A stretch of DNA of 64,000 nt, from assembly GCF_036231965.1 (NCBI RefSeq), contig NZ_CP109499.1:4836001-4900000 (forward strand), in the 5' to 3' direction. Shown in pieces: positions 44,263 through 53,547 of this stretch; the stretch's first letter is position 1; every line of letters begins with the position of its first letter. The position numbers and the translations under genes are program-made. The notes under the pieces are model-generated. The model was not told the DNA's origin. It made no database searches and saw only the letters and a list, made by a program, of their open reading frames with translations. The stretch comes from Streptomyces sp. NBC_01428 (lineage in GTDB: Bacteria; Actinomycetota; Actinomycetes; Streptomycetales; Streptomycetaceae).

Positions 44263-46005
44263 TCAGGCAGCGACGGGCTGTTCCTCCCGCGCCCGCTCGG
44301 GTATGGAAGTCCCGGGCCGGGTGCCCGACCGGGGCAGCCGCAGCGCCAGCATCACGCCGACCGCCATGACCGCCGCCGCTCCCCAGAAGACGACGTCCAT
44401 GGCGGAGACGAAGGCCTCGACCCCGTCGGTGCGGGCCCTTCCGGTGAGCCGGGCGAGGGAACCGATGCCGCCGCCGGGCCCGTCGGCCGCGTACAGACGG
44501 GCGAGGACGGTGCCGAAGACCGCGGTGCCGAGGGCGCTGCCCAGGGTCTGGAAGAAGCGGACGCCGGTGGTGGCGATGCCCAGCTGGTGCCGGGGTGCCG
44601 CGTCCTGCACGAGCAGGATCAGCTGGCCCACGAGCTGTCCGAACCCGGCCCCGAACAGCAGGAGTTCGGCGCGGATCAGCCAGAGGGAGGTGTCGGGACC
44701 GGTGGTGGACAGTGCGACGAACGCGAGCGCGGTGGTCGCGGTGCCGCTGATGGTGAAGGTGCGGGCCGACCAGCCACGGTCGGTGAGGCGGCCGGAGAGG
44801 ATGCCGACGGCGGTCATTCCGGCCGCCATGGGCAGGAGATAGAGCCCGGCGGAGGAGCTGCCGATGCCTCGGGCCACCTGGAGATAGACCAGCACGTAGT
44901 AGATGGCGCACATCATCGAGGCCCCGACGAGGCCCTGGATCGCGAAGCCGAGGCGCAGCTCCGGAACCCGGAACAGGGAGAGTGGAAGCACCGGTTCGGG
45001 CGCCCGCGTCTGGCGCCACAGGAACAGGGCGAGTGTCGCGGCCGAGGTGAGCAACAGGCCCGCGATGACGGGTGAGGTCCACGCGTACTCCTGGCCGCCC
45101 CAGTCGGTGACGAGCAGCAGGGAGCAGGCGAAGGCCGCGACGAGGGCGGCGCCGGCGTAGTCGATCGGGCGGCGGACGGGGCGCTCGGGGAGCTTGAGGG
45201 CGAAGGCGGACGCGGCCAGGACGGCGACGCCGATCGGCAGGTTGACGTAGAAGATCCAGCGCCAGCCCGCGTGGTCCGCGAGCAGGCCACCGATCCAGGG
45301 GCCGACGGCCATGCCTCCGCCGGCGACGACCCCGCCGAGGTTGTTCCCCTTGCCGCCCTTCTCGCCGGGGCCCTTGAGGTGGGCGATGACGACCATGGTC
45401 ACGCTCATCAGCCCGCCGCCACCGAGACCCTGGAGCGCGCGCGCCGCGATGAGCTGGCCCATCGACTGGGCGGCGCCGCACAGCGCCGAGCCCACCAGGA
45501 AGGTGGCGATGGCGCCGGTGAAGACCCGCTTGGGGCCGAGGACGTCGCACAGCTTGCCGTACAGCGGGAGCATCGCCGCCGAGGCCAGCGCGAACGAGCT
45601 GACCAGCCACGGGATCTTGTCGACACCGTGCTCGGGGTCGAGGTCGCGGACGATCGGGACGGTCGCCGCCGAGACGATCTGCAGGTCCAGGATGGCCAGC
45701 ACGATCGTGACCAGGCAGACGAGGAAGCCGATCGTGCGCTGCCGCTCGGTCATGCCGGTCCCCGCCGCGGGGGCGGAGGTCCCCTCCGTGACGGCGGCGT
45801 TCGTGGCGGACCCCTCCGAGTCGGCGGCCTTCTCAGCCCCCTCCGCTGCCTTCTTCGCCTTCTTCGCCGTCCTGTCCCTCCCGCCCGTCCTGTCGGTCCC
45901 GCCCGTGCTGCCCTTCCTCTCCGCGCCGGTGTTCGTCCCCGGCGCGGAGCCGCCGCGACCCGTCGTCCCGGTGTCGGCCGATTTCCTGCGGGCTGATGTG
46001 GACAT
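44263..46005 (-). CDS. MFS multidrug exporter, DHA2 family
   Basis: 580 aa. A hydrophilic N-terminal tail of about 85 residues (Gly/Thr/Arg-rich, then a Lys/Ala helix TAKKAKKAAEGAEKAAD) precedes 14 transmembrane segments: VTIVLAILDLQIVSAATVPI, motif A GKLCDVLGPKRVF, GGLLADHAGWRWIFYVNLPI. The tail is longer than usual. ATG 46005 opens MSTSARRKSADTG. A tetR gene starts 120 bp away on the other strand with an AT-rich palindrome between, the standard arrangement for repressor-controlled export. Confidence 0.92.
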   Translation of the reverse strand: MSTSARRKSADTGTTGRGGSAPGTNTGAERKGSTGGTDRTGGRDRTAKKAKKAAEGAEKAADSEGSATNAAVTEGTSAPAAGTGMTERQRTIGFLVCLVTIVLAILDLQIVSAATVPIVRDLDPEHGVDKIPWLVSSFALASAAMLPLYGKLCDVLGPKRVFTGAIATFLVGSALCGAAQSMGQLIAARALQGLGGGGLMSVTMVVIAHLKGPGEKGGKGNNLGGVVAGGGMAVGPWIGGLLADHAGWRWIFYVNLPIGVAVLAASAFALKLPERPVRRPIDYAGAALVAAFACSLLLVTDWGGQEYAWTSPVIAGLLLTSAATLALFLWRQTRAPEPVLPLSLFRVPELRLGFAIQGLVGASMMCAIYYVLVYLQVARGIGSSSAGLYLLPMAAGMTAVGILSGRLTDRGWSARTFTISGTATTALAFVALSTTGPDTSLWLIRAELLLFGAGFGQLVGQLILLVQDAAPRHQLGIATTGVRFFQTLGSALGTAVFGTVLARLYAADGPGGGIGSLARLTGRARTDGVEAFVSAMDVVFWGAAAVMAVGVMLALRLPRSGTRPGTSIPERAREEQPVAA

Positions 46006-46064
46006 GCGTGACTCCCCGTCCCCGGCGGCGGGTTGGGCCCGCCGACTGCGATGGCACCACCATG

Positions 46065-46084
46065 CCCGACAATTATGTATCGGG
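46065..46084. promoter_or_regulatory. Candidate TetR operator between exporter and tetR
   Basis: CCCGA (46065-46069), ten AT-rich bases, TCGGG (46080-46084). Lies in the 120-bp divergent space, 60 bp from the exporter start and 42 bp from the tetR start. Confidence 0.55.
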
Positions 46085-46125
46085 TCAATGTTTTTTCTCG
46101 GATCAAATTTCATCCTGGTACAGTC

Positions 46126-46770
46126 ATGGCTATGGCAGAGGCGATGGGACTGCGGGAGCGCAAGAAGCGGCAGACAGCCATGCGGATCTGGCAGACCGCC
46201 GTGGAGCTGTTCGTGGAGCGCGGGTTCGACGCCGTCTCCGTCGCGGAGATCGCCGACGCGGCCGAGGTCTCCAAGATGACGGTGTTCAACTACTTCGGAA
46301 CCAAGGAGGACTTGGTCTTCCGGCCCATGGAGGAACACTTCGGGGACGCCGCCCGCGCGGTCCGCGAGCGGGAGCCCGGGGAATCCGCCGTGGACGCTGT
46401 CCGCCGCCAGTTCCTCGACATGGTCGAGGCGCGTGATCCCTCGATCGGTCTGAACACGGAGCCGTTCGCCCGCACGCTGCGCACCCTCGTGGGAGAGACG
46501 CCGGCCCTGCGGGAGCGCGCGCTCATCGCCTCGCACCGGGGTGAGGAGGAGCTGGTCCGGACCCTCGCCGAGGAGAGCGACGACCCCGTGCTCGCCGCCA
46601 TCGCGGCCGCCCAGCTGATCAGCGCGCGCAACGCGCTGGTGGAGGCGCACCACCGCCGTATCAACGACGGCGAGAGCCCCGAAGCCGTCGCCGAGGACGC
46701 CGCCGACCAGGCCAACCGCGCGTTCGACCTGATCGAGAGAGGCCTCGCCGGATACGCGGTCCGGAAGTAG
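46126..46770 (+). CDS. TetR-family regulator, divergent from exporter
   Basis: About 214 aa. Helix-turn-helix at residues 12-60: RERKKRQTAMRIWQTAVELF, VSVAEIADAAEVSKMTVFNY then FGTKEDLV, a textbook TetR pattern. The ligand domain is helical with no recognisable specificity. Starts at ATG 46126, 46132 and 46144 are all in frame; the last has GCAGAGG upstream. TACAGT directly before 46126 looks like a -10 box, favouring one of the later ATGs or a leaderless mRNA. Confidence 0.9.
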   Translation: MAMAEAMGLRERKKRQTAMRIWQTAVELFVERGFDAVSVAEIADAAEVSKMTVFNYFGTKEDLVFRPMEEHFGDAARAVREREPGESAVDAVRRQFLDMVEARDPSIGLNTEPFARTLRTLVGETPALRERALIASHRGEEELVRTLAEESDDPVLAAIAAAQLISARNALVEAHHRRINDGESPEAVAEDAADQANRAFDLIERGLAGYAVRK

Positions 46771-46829
46771 ACCACCGGAAAACCCCACCGGCCCCCGTCC
46801 GAGCCGCCCCCGGTCCTAGGGTGAGGATC

Positions 46830-47627
46830 ATGCCCCCCGCCAAGAAGCGCGCCCGTGCCTACGACTCCGCCAAGATCCGCGCGGCGGTCCTCGCCCAGTT
46901 CGGGAACGTACGGGACGGCGTGCGCACCCTGAGCGAGGAGCAGTCGGCGCGTCCCACGCACCTCGGCGGGTGGACCGTACGCGACCTCGCGGCGCACGTC
47001 ACGACGGCCCTGGACACGGTGAGCCGCAGTCTCGACGGCCCCGAGCCCACCGCCAGGGAACTGTCCCTGCTCGACTGGCCGTTCGCCACCGCCGCCCGGG
47101 CCGCCGACATCGCGGCCGACACCCGTGAGCTCGCCGCCCGGAACGCGGACCTCGACGCCCTGTTCGCCCGCACCGAGCAGCGGATCACCGAGCGCCTGGC
47201 CACCGCGCCGGACGGCCGGCTGCTCGCCGCGCGCACCGGGACGATGACCCTCGCCGACTACCTCGTCACCCGCACCGTCGAACTCGTCGTCCACACCGAC
47301 GACCTGAACCGCGCGGTTCCCGGCCTCGACATCCCGTACGACCGCCAGGCCCTCGCCGCCTGCACCCGGCTCCTCGCCGACGCGCTCGCCGTGAAGGCGC
47401 CCGGCGCGTCGACGGAGGTGCGGATCCCGCCGTACGCGGTCGTGCAGTGCGTCGAGGGCCCCCGGCACACCCGCGGCACTCCGCCGAACGTGGTGGAGAC
47501 GGACCCGCTGACCTGGATCCGGCTCGCGACGGGACGTACGGAGTGGAAGACGGCACTCGACGAGGCGAAGGTCAGCGCCAGCGGCGAACGCGCCGACCTC
47601 GCCGGCCTGCTGCCCCTGATGGGCTGA
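46830..47627 (+). CDS. Maleylpyruvate isomerase family mycothiol-dependent protein
   Basis: 265 aa. The N-terminal DinB/MDMPI helix bundle has LGGWTVRDLAAHVTTALDTV (a metal-binding His) and TRTVELVVHTDDLNRAV (further His and Asp); the C-terminal part resembles a sterol-carrier-like domain ending ERADLAGLLPLMG. These proteins bind a metal and probably use mycothiol. The reaction is unknown. ATG 46830 is seven nt after TAGGGT, so the mRNA may be leaderless; GGTGAGG overlaps as an alternative ribosome site. Confidence 0.85.
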   Translation: MPPAKKRARAYDSAKIRAAVLAQFGNVRDGVRTLSEEQSARPTHLGGWTVRDLAAHVTTALDTVSRSLDGPEPTARELSLLDWPFATAARAADIAADTRELAARNADLDALFARTEQRITERLATAPDGRLLAARTGTMTLADYLVTRTVELVVHTDDLNRAVPGLDIPYDRQALAACTRLLADALAVKAPGASTEVRIPPYAVVQCVEGPRHTRGTPPNVVETDPLTWIRLATGRTEWKTALDEAKVSASGERADLAGLLPLMG

Positions 47628-47996
47628 ACCGCCGGGCCGGTCGCTGCCGCCCGGTGCTCGCTCGACGACCCCGAGCGGCCCGGCGCCCGCGGGCCACCAC
47701 CGCGGCCACCACGTCCTGACCCCCCCCGGACGTCCGCGAGCCACCACCGCGGCCACCACGTCCGAACTCGAGCCACTGCCTTCGGCACGGCCCGAAACCG
47801 TCCGGCGCACCCGGGCCGCCCCCAGGCCGATCCCGTCCGCGCGCACCGAACGTCCCGAACGCCCCGCCGTCCACCGCCTCCTGACGTGCTGAACCGTCCG
47901 CGTCCGGGCCCGTCACCCCAGCCGCGGCCGCCGCTCGATCGGGCGTCCTCGCCCGGGGAGGGGAACCGGACCCCCCACCCCTCCCGTCCCATCGGC
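47628..47996. other. Intergenic region with a 24-bp direct repeat
   Basis: 369 bp without a supported gene. Very GC-rich, including a run of C at 47720-47727 and a pair of 24-bp direct repeats. The META gene's promoter is not obvious. Confidence 0.5.
47693..47763 (+). repeat. Pair of exact 24-bp direct repeats, 47 bp apart
   Basis: GCCACCACCGCGGCCACCAC plus GTCC occurs at 47693-47716 and 47740-47763. Each copy is itself built of two CCACCAC elements around a CCGCGG centre. Confidence 0.9.
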
Positions 47997-48785
47997 ATGG
48001 ACAAGCAGCGAATGACCCTCAGCGTCCTGACCCTGCTTCCCCTCGCCGTGGCGTGCGGTACCCAGACGGCGGGAAGCGGTTCCGTCGGGACGGGATCCCC
48101 GGTGACCGGAGTCCACTGGACGGTCGACAGCCTCACCGTGGACGGAAGGACCGCGAAGGCACCGGCCGGCGCGTATCTGAAGATCGGCGAGGACGGCCGG
48201 GCCAGCGGCAACCTCGGCTGCAACGGCTTCGGCTCGAAGGCCACGGTCAAGGGCGACCGGGTCGCGTTCGGCGCGCTCCGGACGACCGAGATGGGCTGTA
48301 CGAAGGGCCCGACCGCCTTCGAGCGGAACCTGAGCCGCTCGATCGCCGGCCAGGACGGGTTCACCGCCAGGACCGACGGTGATCGGCTGACCCTCACCGC
48401 CGACAGCGGCGACCGGGTCAGCCTCACCAAGGAGAAGGACGCACCCCTGCGCGGGACGAAGTGGACGGTCACGGCACTCGGTGACAGGAACACCTCCCGG
48501 TCGCTCCCGAAGGGCACCGACGCCTACTTCGTCCTGGGCGAGAAAGGCACCCTCGACGGCCGCCTCGGCTGCAACCACGCGTCCGCCCGGGCCACCGTGA
48601 GCGACGGACATATCACCCTCGGGCCGGCCAGGACCACCCGCATGATGTGCGACCGCTCACTCATGAGGACCGAGAAGGCCCTGCTGGAGCTCTTCGACGG
48701 CCGCACCTCGTACGCGGTGGATCATCGTGGCATCACGCTGACCAGCGGAAACGGCAAAATCGTCCAAGCGGTGGCCGCTGAGTGA
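47997..48785 (+). CDS. Lipoprotein with two META (HslJ-like) domains
   Basis: 262 aa. Signal peptide with lipobox LAVAC (Cys at about residue 20). Two META domains follow: the first has GASGNLGCNGFGSKA-type pattern (ASGNLGCNGFGSKATVKG) and FGALRTTEMGCTKG, the second DGRLGCNHASARATV and LGPARTTRMMCDRS. Each carries a paired Cys. META/HslJ domains occur in exported proteins linked to heat shock and novobiocin resistance in E. coli; the role here is unknown. No good ribosome site precedes ATG 47997; ATG 48012 is an alternative. Confidence 0.85.
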   Translation: MDKQRMTLSVLTLLPLAVACGTQTAGSGSVGTGSPVTGVHWTVDSLTVDGRTAKAPAGAYLKIGEDGRASGNLGCNGFGSKATVKGDRVAFGALRTTEMGCTKGPTAFERNLSRSIAGQDGFTARTDGDRLTLTADSGDRVSLTKEKDAPLRGTKWTVTALGDRNTSRSLPKGTDAYFVLGEKGTLDGRLGCNHASARATVSDGHITLGPARTTRMMCDRSLMRTEKALLELFDGRTSYAVDHRGITLTSGNGKIVQAVAAE

Positions 48786-48846
48786 CCGGTGGGGAGCCCC
48801 TATCCCCAATTCGGACCAGTGGTCGATCTCGCCTACACTCGGTGCC

Positions 48847-50373
48847 GTGCCACGTGGTGACGGTCGACTCAATCATGATCTGCTCCCCGGTGAGAAAGGC
48901 CCCCAGGACGCTTGCGGCGTCTTCGGTGTCTGGGCTCCGGGCGAAGAGGTCGCCAAGCTCACTTACTTCGGGCTCTACGCCCTCCAGCATCGGGGTCAGG
49001 AATCCGCGGGAATCGCGGTCAGCAACGGCTCCCAGATCCTCGTCTTCAAGGACATGGGCCTCGTGTCCCAGGTCTTCGACGAAACCTCGCTCGGTTCGCT
49101 CCAGGGTCATATCGCGGTCGGTCACGCCCGCTACTCGACCACCGGTGCCTCCGTGTGGGAGAACGCCCAGCCGACGTTCCGTGCGACCGCGCACGGCTCC
49201 ATCGCGCTCGGCCACAACGGCAACCTGGTCAACACGGCGCAGCTCGCCGAGATGGTCGCCGACCTGCCCAAGCAGGAGGGCCGCACCACCCGGGTGGCGG
49301 CCACCAACGACACCGACCTGCTCACCGCGCTCCTCGCGGCCCAGGTCGACGAGGACGGCAAGCCGCTGACCGTGGAGGAGGCCTCCACCAAGGTCCTCCC
49401 GCAGGTCATGGGCGCCTTCTCGCTCGTCTTCATGAACGAGCACACCCTCTACGCCGCCCGTGACCCGCAGGGCATCCGCCCGCTGGTCCTCGGCCGCCTG
49501 GAGCGTGGCTGGGTGGTCGCCTCCGAGTCCGCCGCCCTCGACATCTGCGGCGCCAGCTATGTGCGCGAGATCGAGCCGGGCGAGTTCGTCGCCATCGACG
49601 AGAACGGTCTTCGGAGCTCGCGATTCGCGGAAGCGAAGCCCAAGGGCTGCATCTTCGAGTACGTGTACCTGGCTCGCCCCGACACGGACATCGCCGGTCG
49701 GAACGTGTACCTCTCGCGTGTCGAGATGGGCCGCAAACTCGCCAAGGAAGCCCCGGTCGACGCCGACCTGGTCATAGCGACCCCGGAGTCCGGGACGCCC
49801 GCCGCGATCGGTTACGCGGAGGCCTCCGGCATCCCGTTCGGCGCCGGCCTGGTCAAGAACGCGTACGTGGGCCGGACCTTCATCCAGCCCTCGCAGACCA
49901 TCCGCCAGCTGGGCATCCGGCTGAAGCTGAACCCGCTCAAGGAAGTCATCAAGGGCAAGCGTCTGGTCGTCGTCGACGACTCGATCGTGCGCGGCAACAC
50001 CCAGCGCGCCCTCGTCCGGATGCTCCGCGAGGCGGGCGCCGCCGAGGTCCACATCCGGATCTCCTCGCCGCCCGTGAAGTGGCCCTGCTTCTTCGGCATC
50101 GACTTCGCGACCCGCGCCGAGCTGATCGCGAACGGCATGACCATCGAGGAGATCGGCACCTCGCTCGGCGCCGACTCCCTCTCGTACATCTCCATCGACG
50201 GCATGATCGAGGCCACGACCATCGACAAGCCGAACCTCTGCCGCGCGTGCTTCGACGGCGAGTACCCGATGGAGCTTCCCGACCCCGAGCTGCTCGGTAA
50301 GCAGCTCCTGGAGACCGAGCTGGCCGCGGGTCCCGCAGCCACGGCCGCGGCTGACGCCATCCGTCGCCCGTAA
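48847..50373 (+). CDS. purF: Amidophosphoribosyltransferase
   Basis: 508 aa; first committed step of purine synthesis (PRPP + glutamine to phosphoribosylamine). The short propeptide ends before the nucleophile Cys23 in GPQDACGVFGV; RHRGQESAG-type YALQHRGQESAGIAVSN and GHARYSTTG mark the glutaminase, and VVVDDSIVRGNTQ marks the PRPP site. Four Cys of an Fe-S cluster site can be assigned in the C-terminal half (including CFFGID and CRACF). GTG 48847 is seven nt after TACACT and has no ribosome site: probably leaderless. purM follows 43 nt later. Confidence 0.97.
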   Translation: MPRGDGRLNHDLLPGEKGPQDACGVFGVWAPGEEVAKLTYFGLYALQHRGQESAGIAVSNGSQILVFKDMGLVSQVFDETSLGSLQGHIAVGHARYSTTGASVWENAQPTFRATAHGSIALGHNGNLVNTAQLAEMVADLPKQEGRTTRVAATNDTDLLTALLAAQVDEDGKPLTVEEASTKVLPQVMGAFSLVFMNEHTLYAARDPQGIRPLVLGRLERGWVVASESAALDICGASYVREIEPGEFVAIDENGLRSSRFAEAKPKGCIFEYVYLARPDTDIAGRNVYLSRVEMGRKLAKEAPVDADLVIATPESGTPAAIGYAEASGIPFGAGLVKNAYVGRTFIQPSQTIRQLGIRLKLNPLKEVIKGKRLVVVDDSIVRGNTQRALVRMLREAGAAEVHIRISSPPVKWPCFFGIDFATRAELIANGMTIEEIGTSLGADSLSYISIDGMIEATTIDKPNLCRACFDGEYPMELPDPELLGKQLLETELAAGPAATAAADAIRRP

Positions 50374-50416
50374 GTGCCGCAGAGCCCCGTTTCACCAACC
50401 CGAAAGATCCCAGGCA

Positions 50417-51517
50417 ATGTCTTCTGTGTCTGATCAGTCACCTACGGCGACGGGCAGTGCCTCCGGTGCTTCCTACGCGGCTGCCGGCGTCGACATCGAG
50501 GCCGGCGACCGCGCCGTGGAGCTCATGAAGGAGTGGGTGAAGAAGACGCAGCGCCCCGAGGTCCTCGGCGGCCTCGGCGGATTCGCCGGCCTCTTCGACG
50601 CCTCCGCCCTCAAGCGGTTCGAGCGCCCTCTGCTGGCCTCGGCCACCGACGGCGTGGGCACCAAGGTCGACGTGGCCCGTCGGCTCGGCGTGTACGACAC
50701 CATCGGCCACGACCTGGTCGCCATGGTCATGGACGACATCGTCGTGTGCGGTGCCGAGCCGCTCTTCATGACCGACTACATCTGCGTGGGCAAGGTCCAC
50801 CCCGAACGGGTGGCGGCCATCGTGAAGGGCATCGCCGAGGGCTGTGTCCTCGCGGGCTGCGCCCTGGTGGGCGGCGAGACGGCCGAGCACCCCGGTCTGC
50901 TGGGTCCGGACGACTTCGACGTCGCCGGCGCCGGTACGGGTGTGGTCGAGGCCGACCAGCTGCTCGGCCCGGACCGCATCCGGACGGGTGACGCGGTGAT
51001 CGCCATGGCGGCCTCCGGTCTTCACTCGAACGGGTACTCGCTCGTCCGGCATGTCCTCCTGGAGCGGGCCAAGCTCGGCCTGGAGCAGCACATCGAGGAG
51101 TTCGGCCGCACGCTCGGCGAGGAGCTCCTGGAGCCCACCAAGATCTACTCGCTGGACTGCCTGGCCCTGACGCGGACCACCGAGGTGCACGCGTTCAGCC
51201 ACATCACGGGCGGCGGCCTCGCGGCCAACCTGGCCCGGGTGATCCCGGACGGCCTGCACGCCGTCGTCGACCGCGAGACCTGGACCCCGGCCCCGGTCTT
51301 CGACCTGGTCGGCCGGACGGGCGACGTCGAGCGCCTGGAGCTGGAGAAGACGCTGAACATGGGCGTCGGCATGATGGCGATCGTCCCGGAGGAGTCGGCC
51401 GAGGTCGCCCTCGCCACCCTCGCGGACCGCGGAGTGGACGCCTGGATCGCCGGTGAGATCACCGAGCGCGGCGACCACGCCACGGGCGCGGAGCTGATCG
51501 GCGACTACGCGAACTGA
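50417..51517 (+). CDS. purM: Phosphoribosylformylglycinamidine cyclo-ligase
   Basis: 366 aa, converting FGAM to AIR with ATP. The typical start SYAAAGVDIEAGDRAVELMK, LLASATDGVGTKVDVA, MVMDDIVVCGAEPLFMTDYI, LVGGETAEHPG and HITGGGLAANLARV are present. ATG 50417, 43 nt after purF and without an intervening hairpin, so purF-purM form one unit ending at the hairpin at 51538-51570. Confidence 0.97.
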   Translation: MSSVSDQSPTATGSASGASYAAAGVDIEAGDRAVELMKEWVKKTQRPEVLGGLGGFAGLFDASALKRFERPLLASATDGVGTKVDVARRLGVYDTIGHDLVAMVMDDIVVCGAEPLFMTDYICVGKVHPERVAAIVKGIAEGCVLAGCALVGGETAEHPGLLGPDDFDVAGAGTGVVEADQLLGPDRIRTGDAVIAMAASGLHSNGYSLVRHVLLERAKLGLEQHIEEFGRTLGEELLEPTKIYSLDCLALTRTTEVHAFSHITGGGLAANLARVIPDGLHAVVDRETWTPAPVFDLVGRTGDVERLELEKTLNMGVGMMAIVPEESAEVALATLADRGVDAWIAGEITERGDHATGAELIGDYAN

Positions 51518-51537
51518 TGCCCCCTGGGCAGCACAAA

Positions 51538-51570
51538 ACCCGGTCCGGCGGCTGTGGCCCCGGACCGGGT
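51538..51570. terminator. Hairpin between convergent purM and DUF3073 gene
   Basis: ACCCGGTCCGG (51538-51548) and CCGGACCGGGT (51560-51570), perfect 11-bp stem, 20 bp past the purM stop. Confidence 0.75.
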
Positions 51571-51674
51571 GAAGTGCAGTCACTACGAGAAATCCGCCAG
51601 GCGGGATCTACCGGAAAACCACTTCAGGGAGACCCGCGGAGAAGATCGCGGAAACTGCGAGGGACGCTGGTGCG

Positions 51675-51929
51675 TCAAGCGCCACGACGTTGCGACTGAG
51701 GACCGGACTGGTCGTCGTCATCCTCGTCGTCGTCGTTGTAAAGATCCGCGTACTGTGCGTACGGGTCGTCTTCCTCGTCGTCGTCCTCGAACGGCTCGCC
51801 ATTCGGCGGCTGGCTCGAAGTCGAAGCGCCCAGCTCATTGGCCAGACGCGAGAGGTCAGTCCCGCCGCTGCTGTACTTCAGCTGGCGGGCGACCTTCGTC
51901 TGCTTGGCCTTTGCCCGGCCGCGCCCCAT
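51675..51929 (-). CDS. DUF3073 family small protein
   Basis: 84 aa. It opens with the family signature MGRGRAKAKQTKVARQLKYS, a basic helix, and ends in a very acidic tail (FEDDDEEDDPYAQYADLYND and DDEDDDD) with a basic last few residues. Charge is thus split between ends. ATG 51929 follows GAGGGGG. The family is restricted to actinobacteria and has no known role; RNA or ribosome binding of the head is only a guess. Confidence 0.9.
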   Translation of the reverse strand: MGRGRAKAKQTKVARQLKYSSGGTDLSRLANELGASTSSQPPNGEPFEDDDEEDDPYAQYADLYNDDDEDDDDQSGPQSQRRGA

Positions 51930-52230
51930 GGCTCGACCCCCTCGGATACGGGGCTCGATGGCCCCAGAGTCTTGACACGCGTTCATGATCTGGAACGGAC
52001 TCTCCGTGGAGAGACCGGTCCGTAGGGCTTCCACGGTACCTGAGCCCGCGCCCATACGGTACGTCGCCCGCAGCACGCGCCCTTGCCCAGAACCAACAAG
52101 GTGCCCTGTCCTCGCTGGTCAACCGCGATTTTAACCTCTTCTTGGCGTCCGACCCGCCGACAGACGTGAGAGTTGTCTCCCCGACGGCCGTCGGCGGGTC
52201 CCTGACAAGCACTTATGGCCCTCGAAAGGG
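51930..52230. other. Intergenic region between vdh and the DUF3073 gene
   Basis: About 300 bp with no gene. It contains the vdh hairpin (52151-52200) and, on the minus strand near 52124-52129, a TTGACC hexamer that could be the -35 box of the DUF3073 promoter. Confidence 0.5.
52151..52200 (-). terminator. Hairpin downstream of vdh
   Basis: GACCCGCCGAC (52151-52161) pairs exactly with GTCGGCGGGTC (52190-52200) across a 28-base loop, 31 bp past the vdh stop. Confidence 0.55.
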
Positions 52231-53325
52231 TCAGTGAGAGCGTGCCTCCGCCATCCGCTGTTCGGCGATCCGGTCGGCCGCGGCGGCCGGCGGAATCCCG
52301 TCCTCCTTCGCACGTGCGAATATGGCCAGCGTCGTGTCGAAGATCTTCGCCGCCTTGGCCTTGCACCGGTCGAAGTCGAAGCCGTGCAGCTCGTCGGCGA
52401 CCTGGATGACACCGCCCGCGTTCACCACGTAGTCGGGGGCGTACAGGATCCCGCGGTCCGCGAGGTCCTTCTCCACACCCGGGTGCGCCAGCTGGTTGTT
52501 GGCCGCGCCGCACACGACGCTCGCGGTCAGCGCCGGCACGGTCGTGTCGTCGAGCGCCCCGCCCAGCGCGCACGGCGCGTAGATGTCCAGGCCCTCGGTG
52601 CGGATCAGCGCCGCGGTGTCGGCGACGGCCGTGACACCGGTGGGGTGCTGGTCCAGGATCCGCCGTACGGAGTCCTCGCGCACGTCCGTGATCACGACCT
52701 CGGCGCCGTCCGCCCGCAGGTGGTCGACCAGGTGGTGGCCCACCTTGCCGACGCCCGCGACGCCGACCTTGCGGCCGCGCAGCGTCGGGTCGCCCCACAG
52801 GTGCTGGGCCGAGGCCCGCATGCCCTGGAAGACACCGAAGGCGGTCAGCACCGACGAGTCGCCCGCGCCGCCGTTCTCCGGGGAGCGGCCGGTCGTCCAG
52901 CGGCACTCGCGGGCCACGACGTCCATGTCGGCCACGTAGGTGCCGACGTCGCAGGCCGTGACGTACCGGCCGCCGAGCGAGGCGACGAACCGGCCGTAGG
53001 CGAGGAGCAGCTCCTCGGTCTTGATCTGCTCGGGGTCCCCGATGATCACGGCCTTGCCGCCGCCGTGGTCGAGACCGGCCATGGCGTTCTTGTACGACAT
53101 CCCGCGGGCGAGGTTGAGCGCGTCGGCGACGGCCTCCGCCTCGCTCGCGTACGGGTAGAAGCGTGTACCGCCGAGGGCGGGGCCCAGAGCGGTGGAGTGG
53201 AGGGCGATGACGGCCTTCAGGCCGCTGGCGCGGTCCTGGCAGAGCACGACTTGCTCATGACCGCCCTGGTCCGAGTGGAACAGGGTGTGCAGTACATCAG
53301 CAGGCGCGCCGGTTACGTCGGTCAC
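52231..53325 (-). CDS. vdh: Valine (branched-chain amino acid) dehydrogenase
   Basis: 364 aa, NAD-dependent oxidative deamination of valine, leucine and isoleucine; feeds acyl-CoA precursors for polyketides and fatty acids. Substrate domain: LGPALGGTRFYPYASEAEAV and the catalytic Lys in LDHGGGKAVIIGD; NAD domain GVAGVGKVGHHLVDHL; APCALGGALDD. GTG 53325 follows GGGAG. The length agrees with Streptomyces Vdh as I recall it. Confidence 0.94.
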   Translation of the reverse strand: MTDVTGAPADVLHTLFHSDQGGHEQVVLCQDRASGLKAVIALHSTALGPALGGTRFYPYASEAEAVADALNLARGMSYKNAMAGLDHGGGKAVIIGDPEQIKTEELLLAYGRFVASLGGRYVTACDVGTYVADMDVVARECRWTTGRSPENGGAGDSSVLTAFGVFQGMRASAQHLWGDPTLRGRKVGVAGVGKVGHHLVDHLRADGAEVVITDVREDSVRRILDQHPTGVTAVADTAALIRTEGLDIYAPCALGGALDDTTVPALTASVVCGAANNQLAHPGVEKDLADRGILYAPDYVVNAGGVIQVADELHGFDFDRCKAKAAKIFDTTLAIFARAKEDGIPPAAAADRIAEQRMAEARSH

Positions 53326-53547
53326 TGTGGTGACTCCCAGGTAATGAGCGGCGGTTGGGTGCGGGGCCCGTGCGGATGGCGGGCTCCGTGGGCATGAGAG
53401 TAGGGCCTGCGCCGACCCGCCTTCGGCGCAGTGTTCAGGATCACCCACCGACGGGGTACGACCATGGTTCGATTTGCATAGATTTCTCTTCAGGTCGTGA
53501 GTGGTTCTCGCTGGTTTTCCCGGTGGTCGTCGGGGGAGGGAGCAGGC

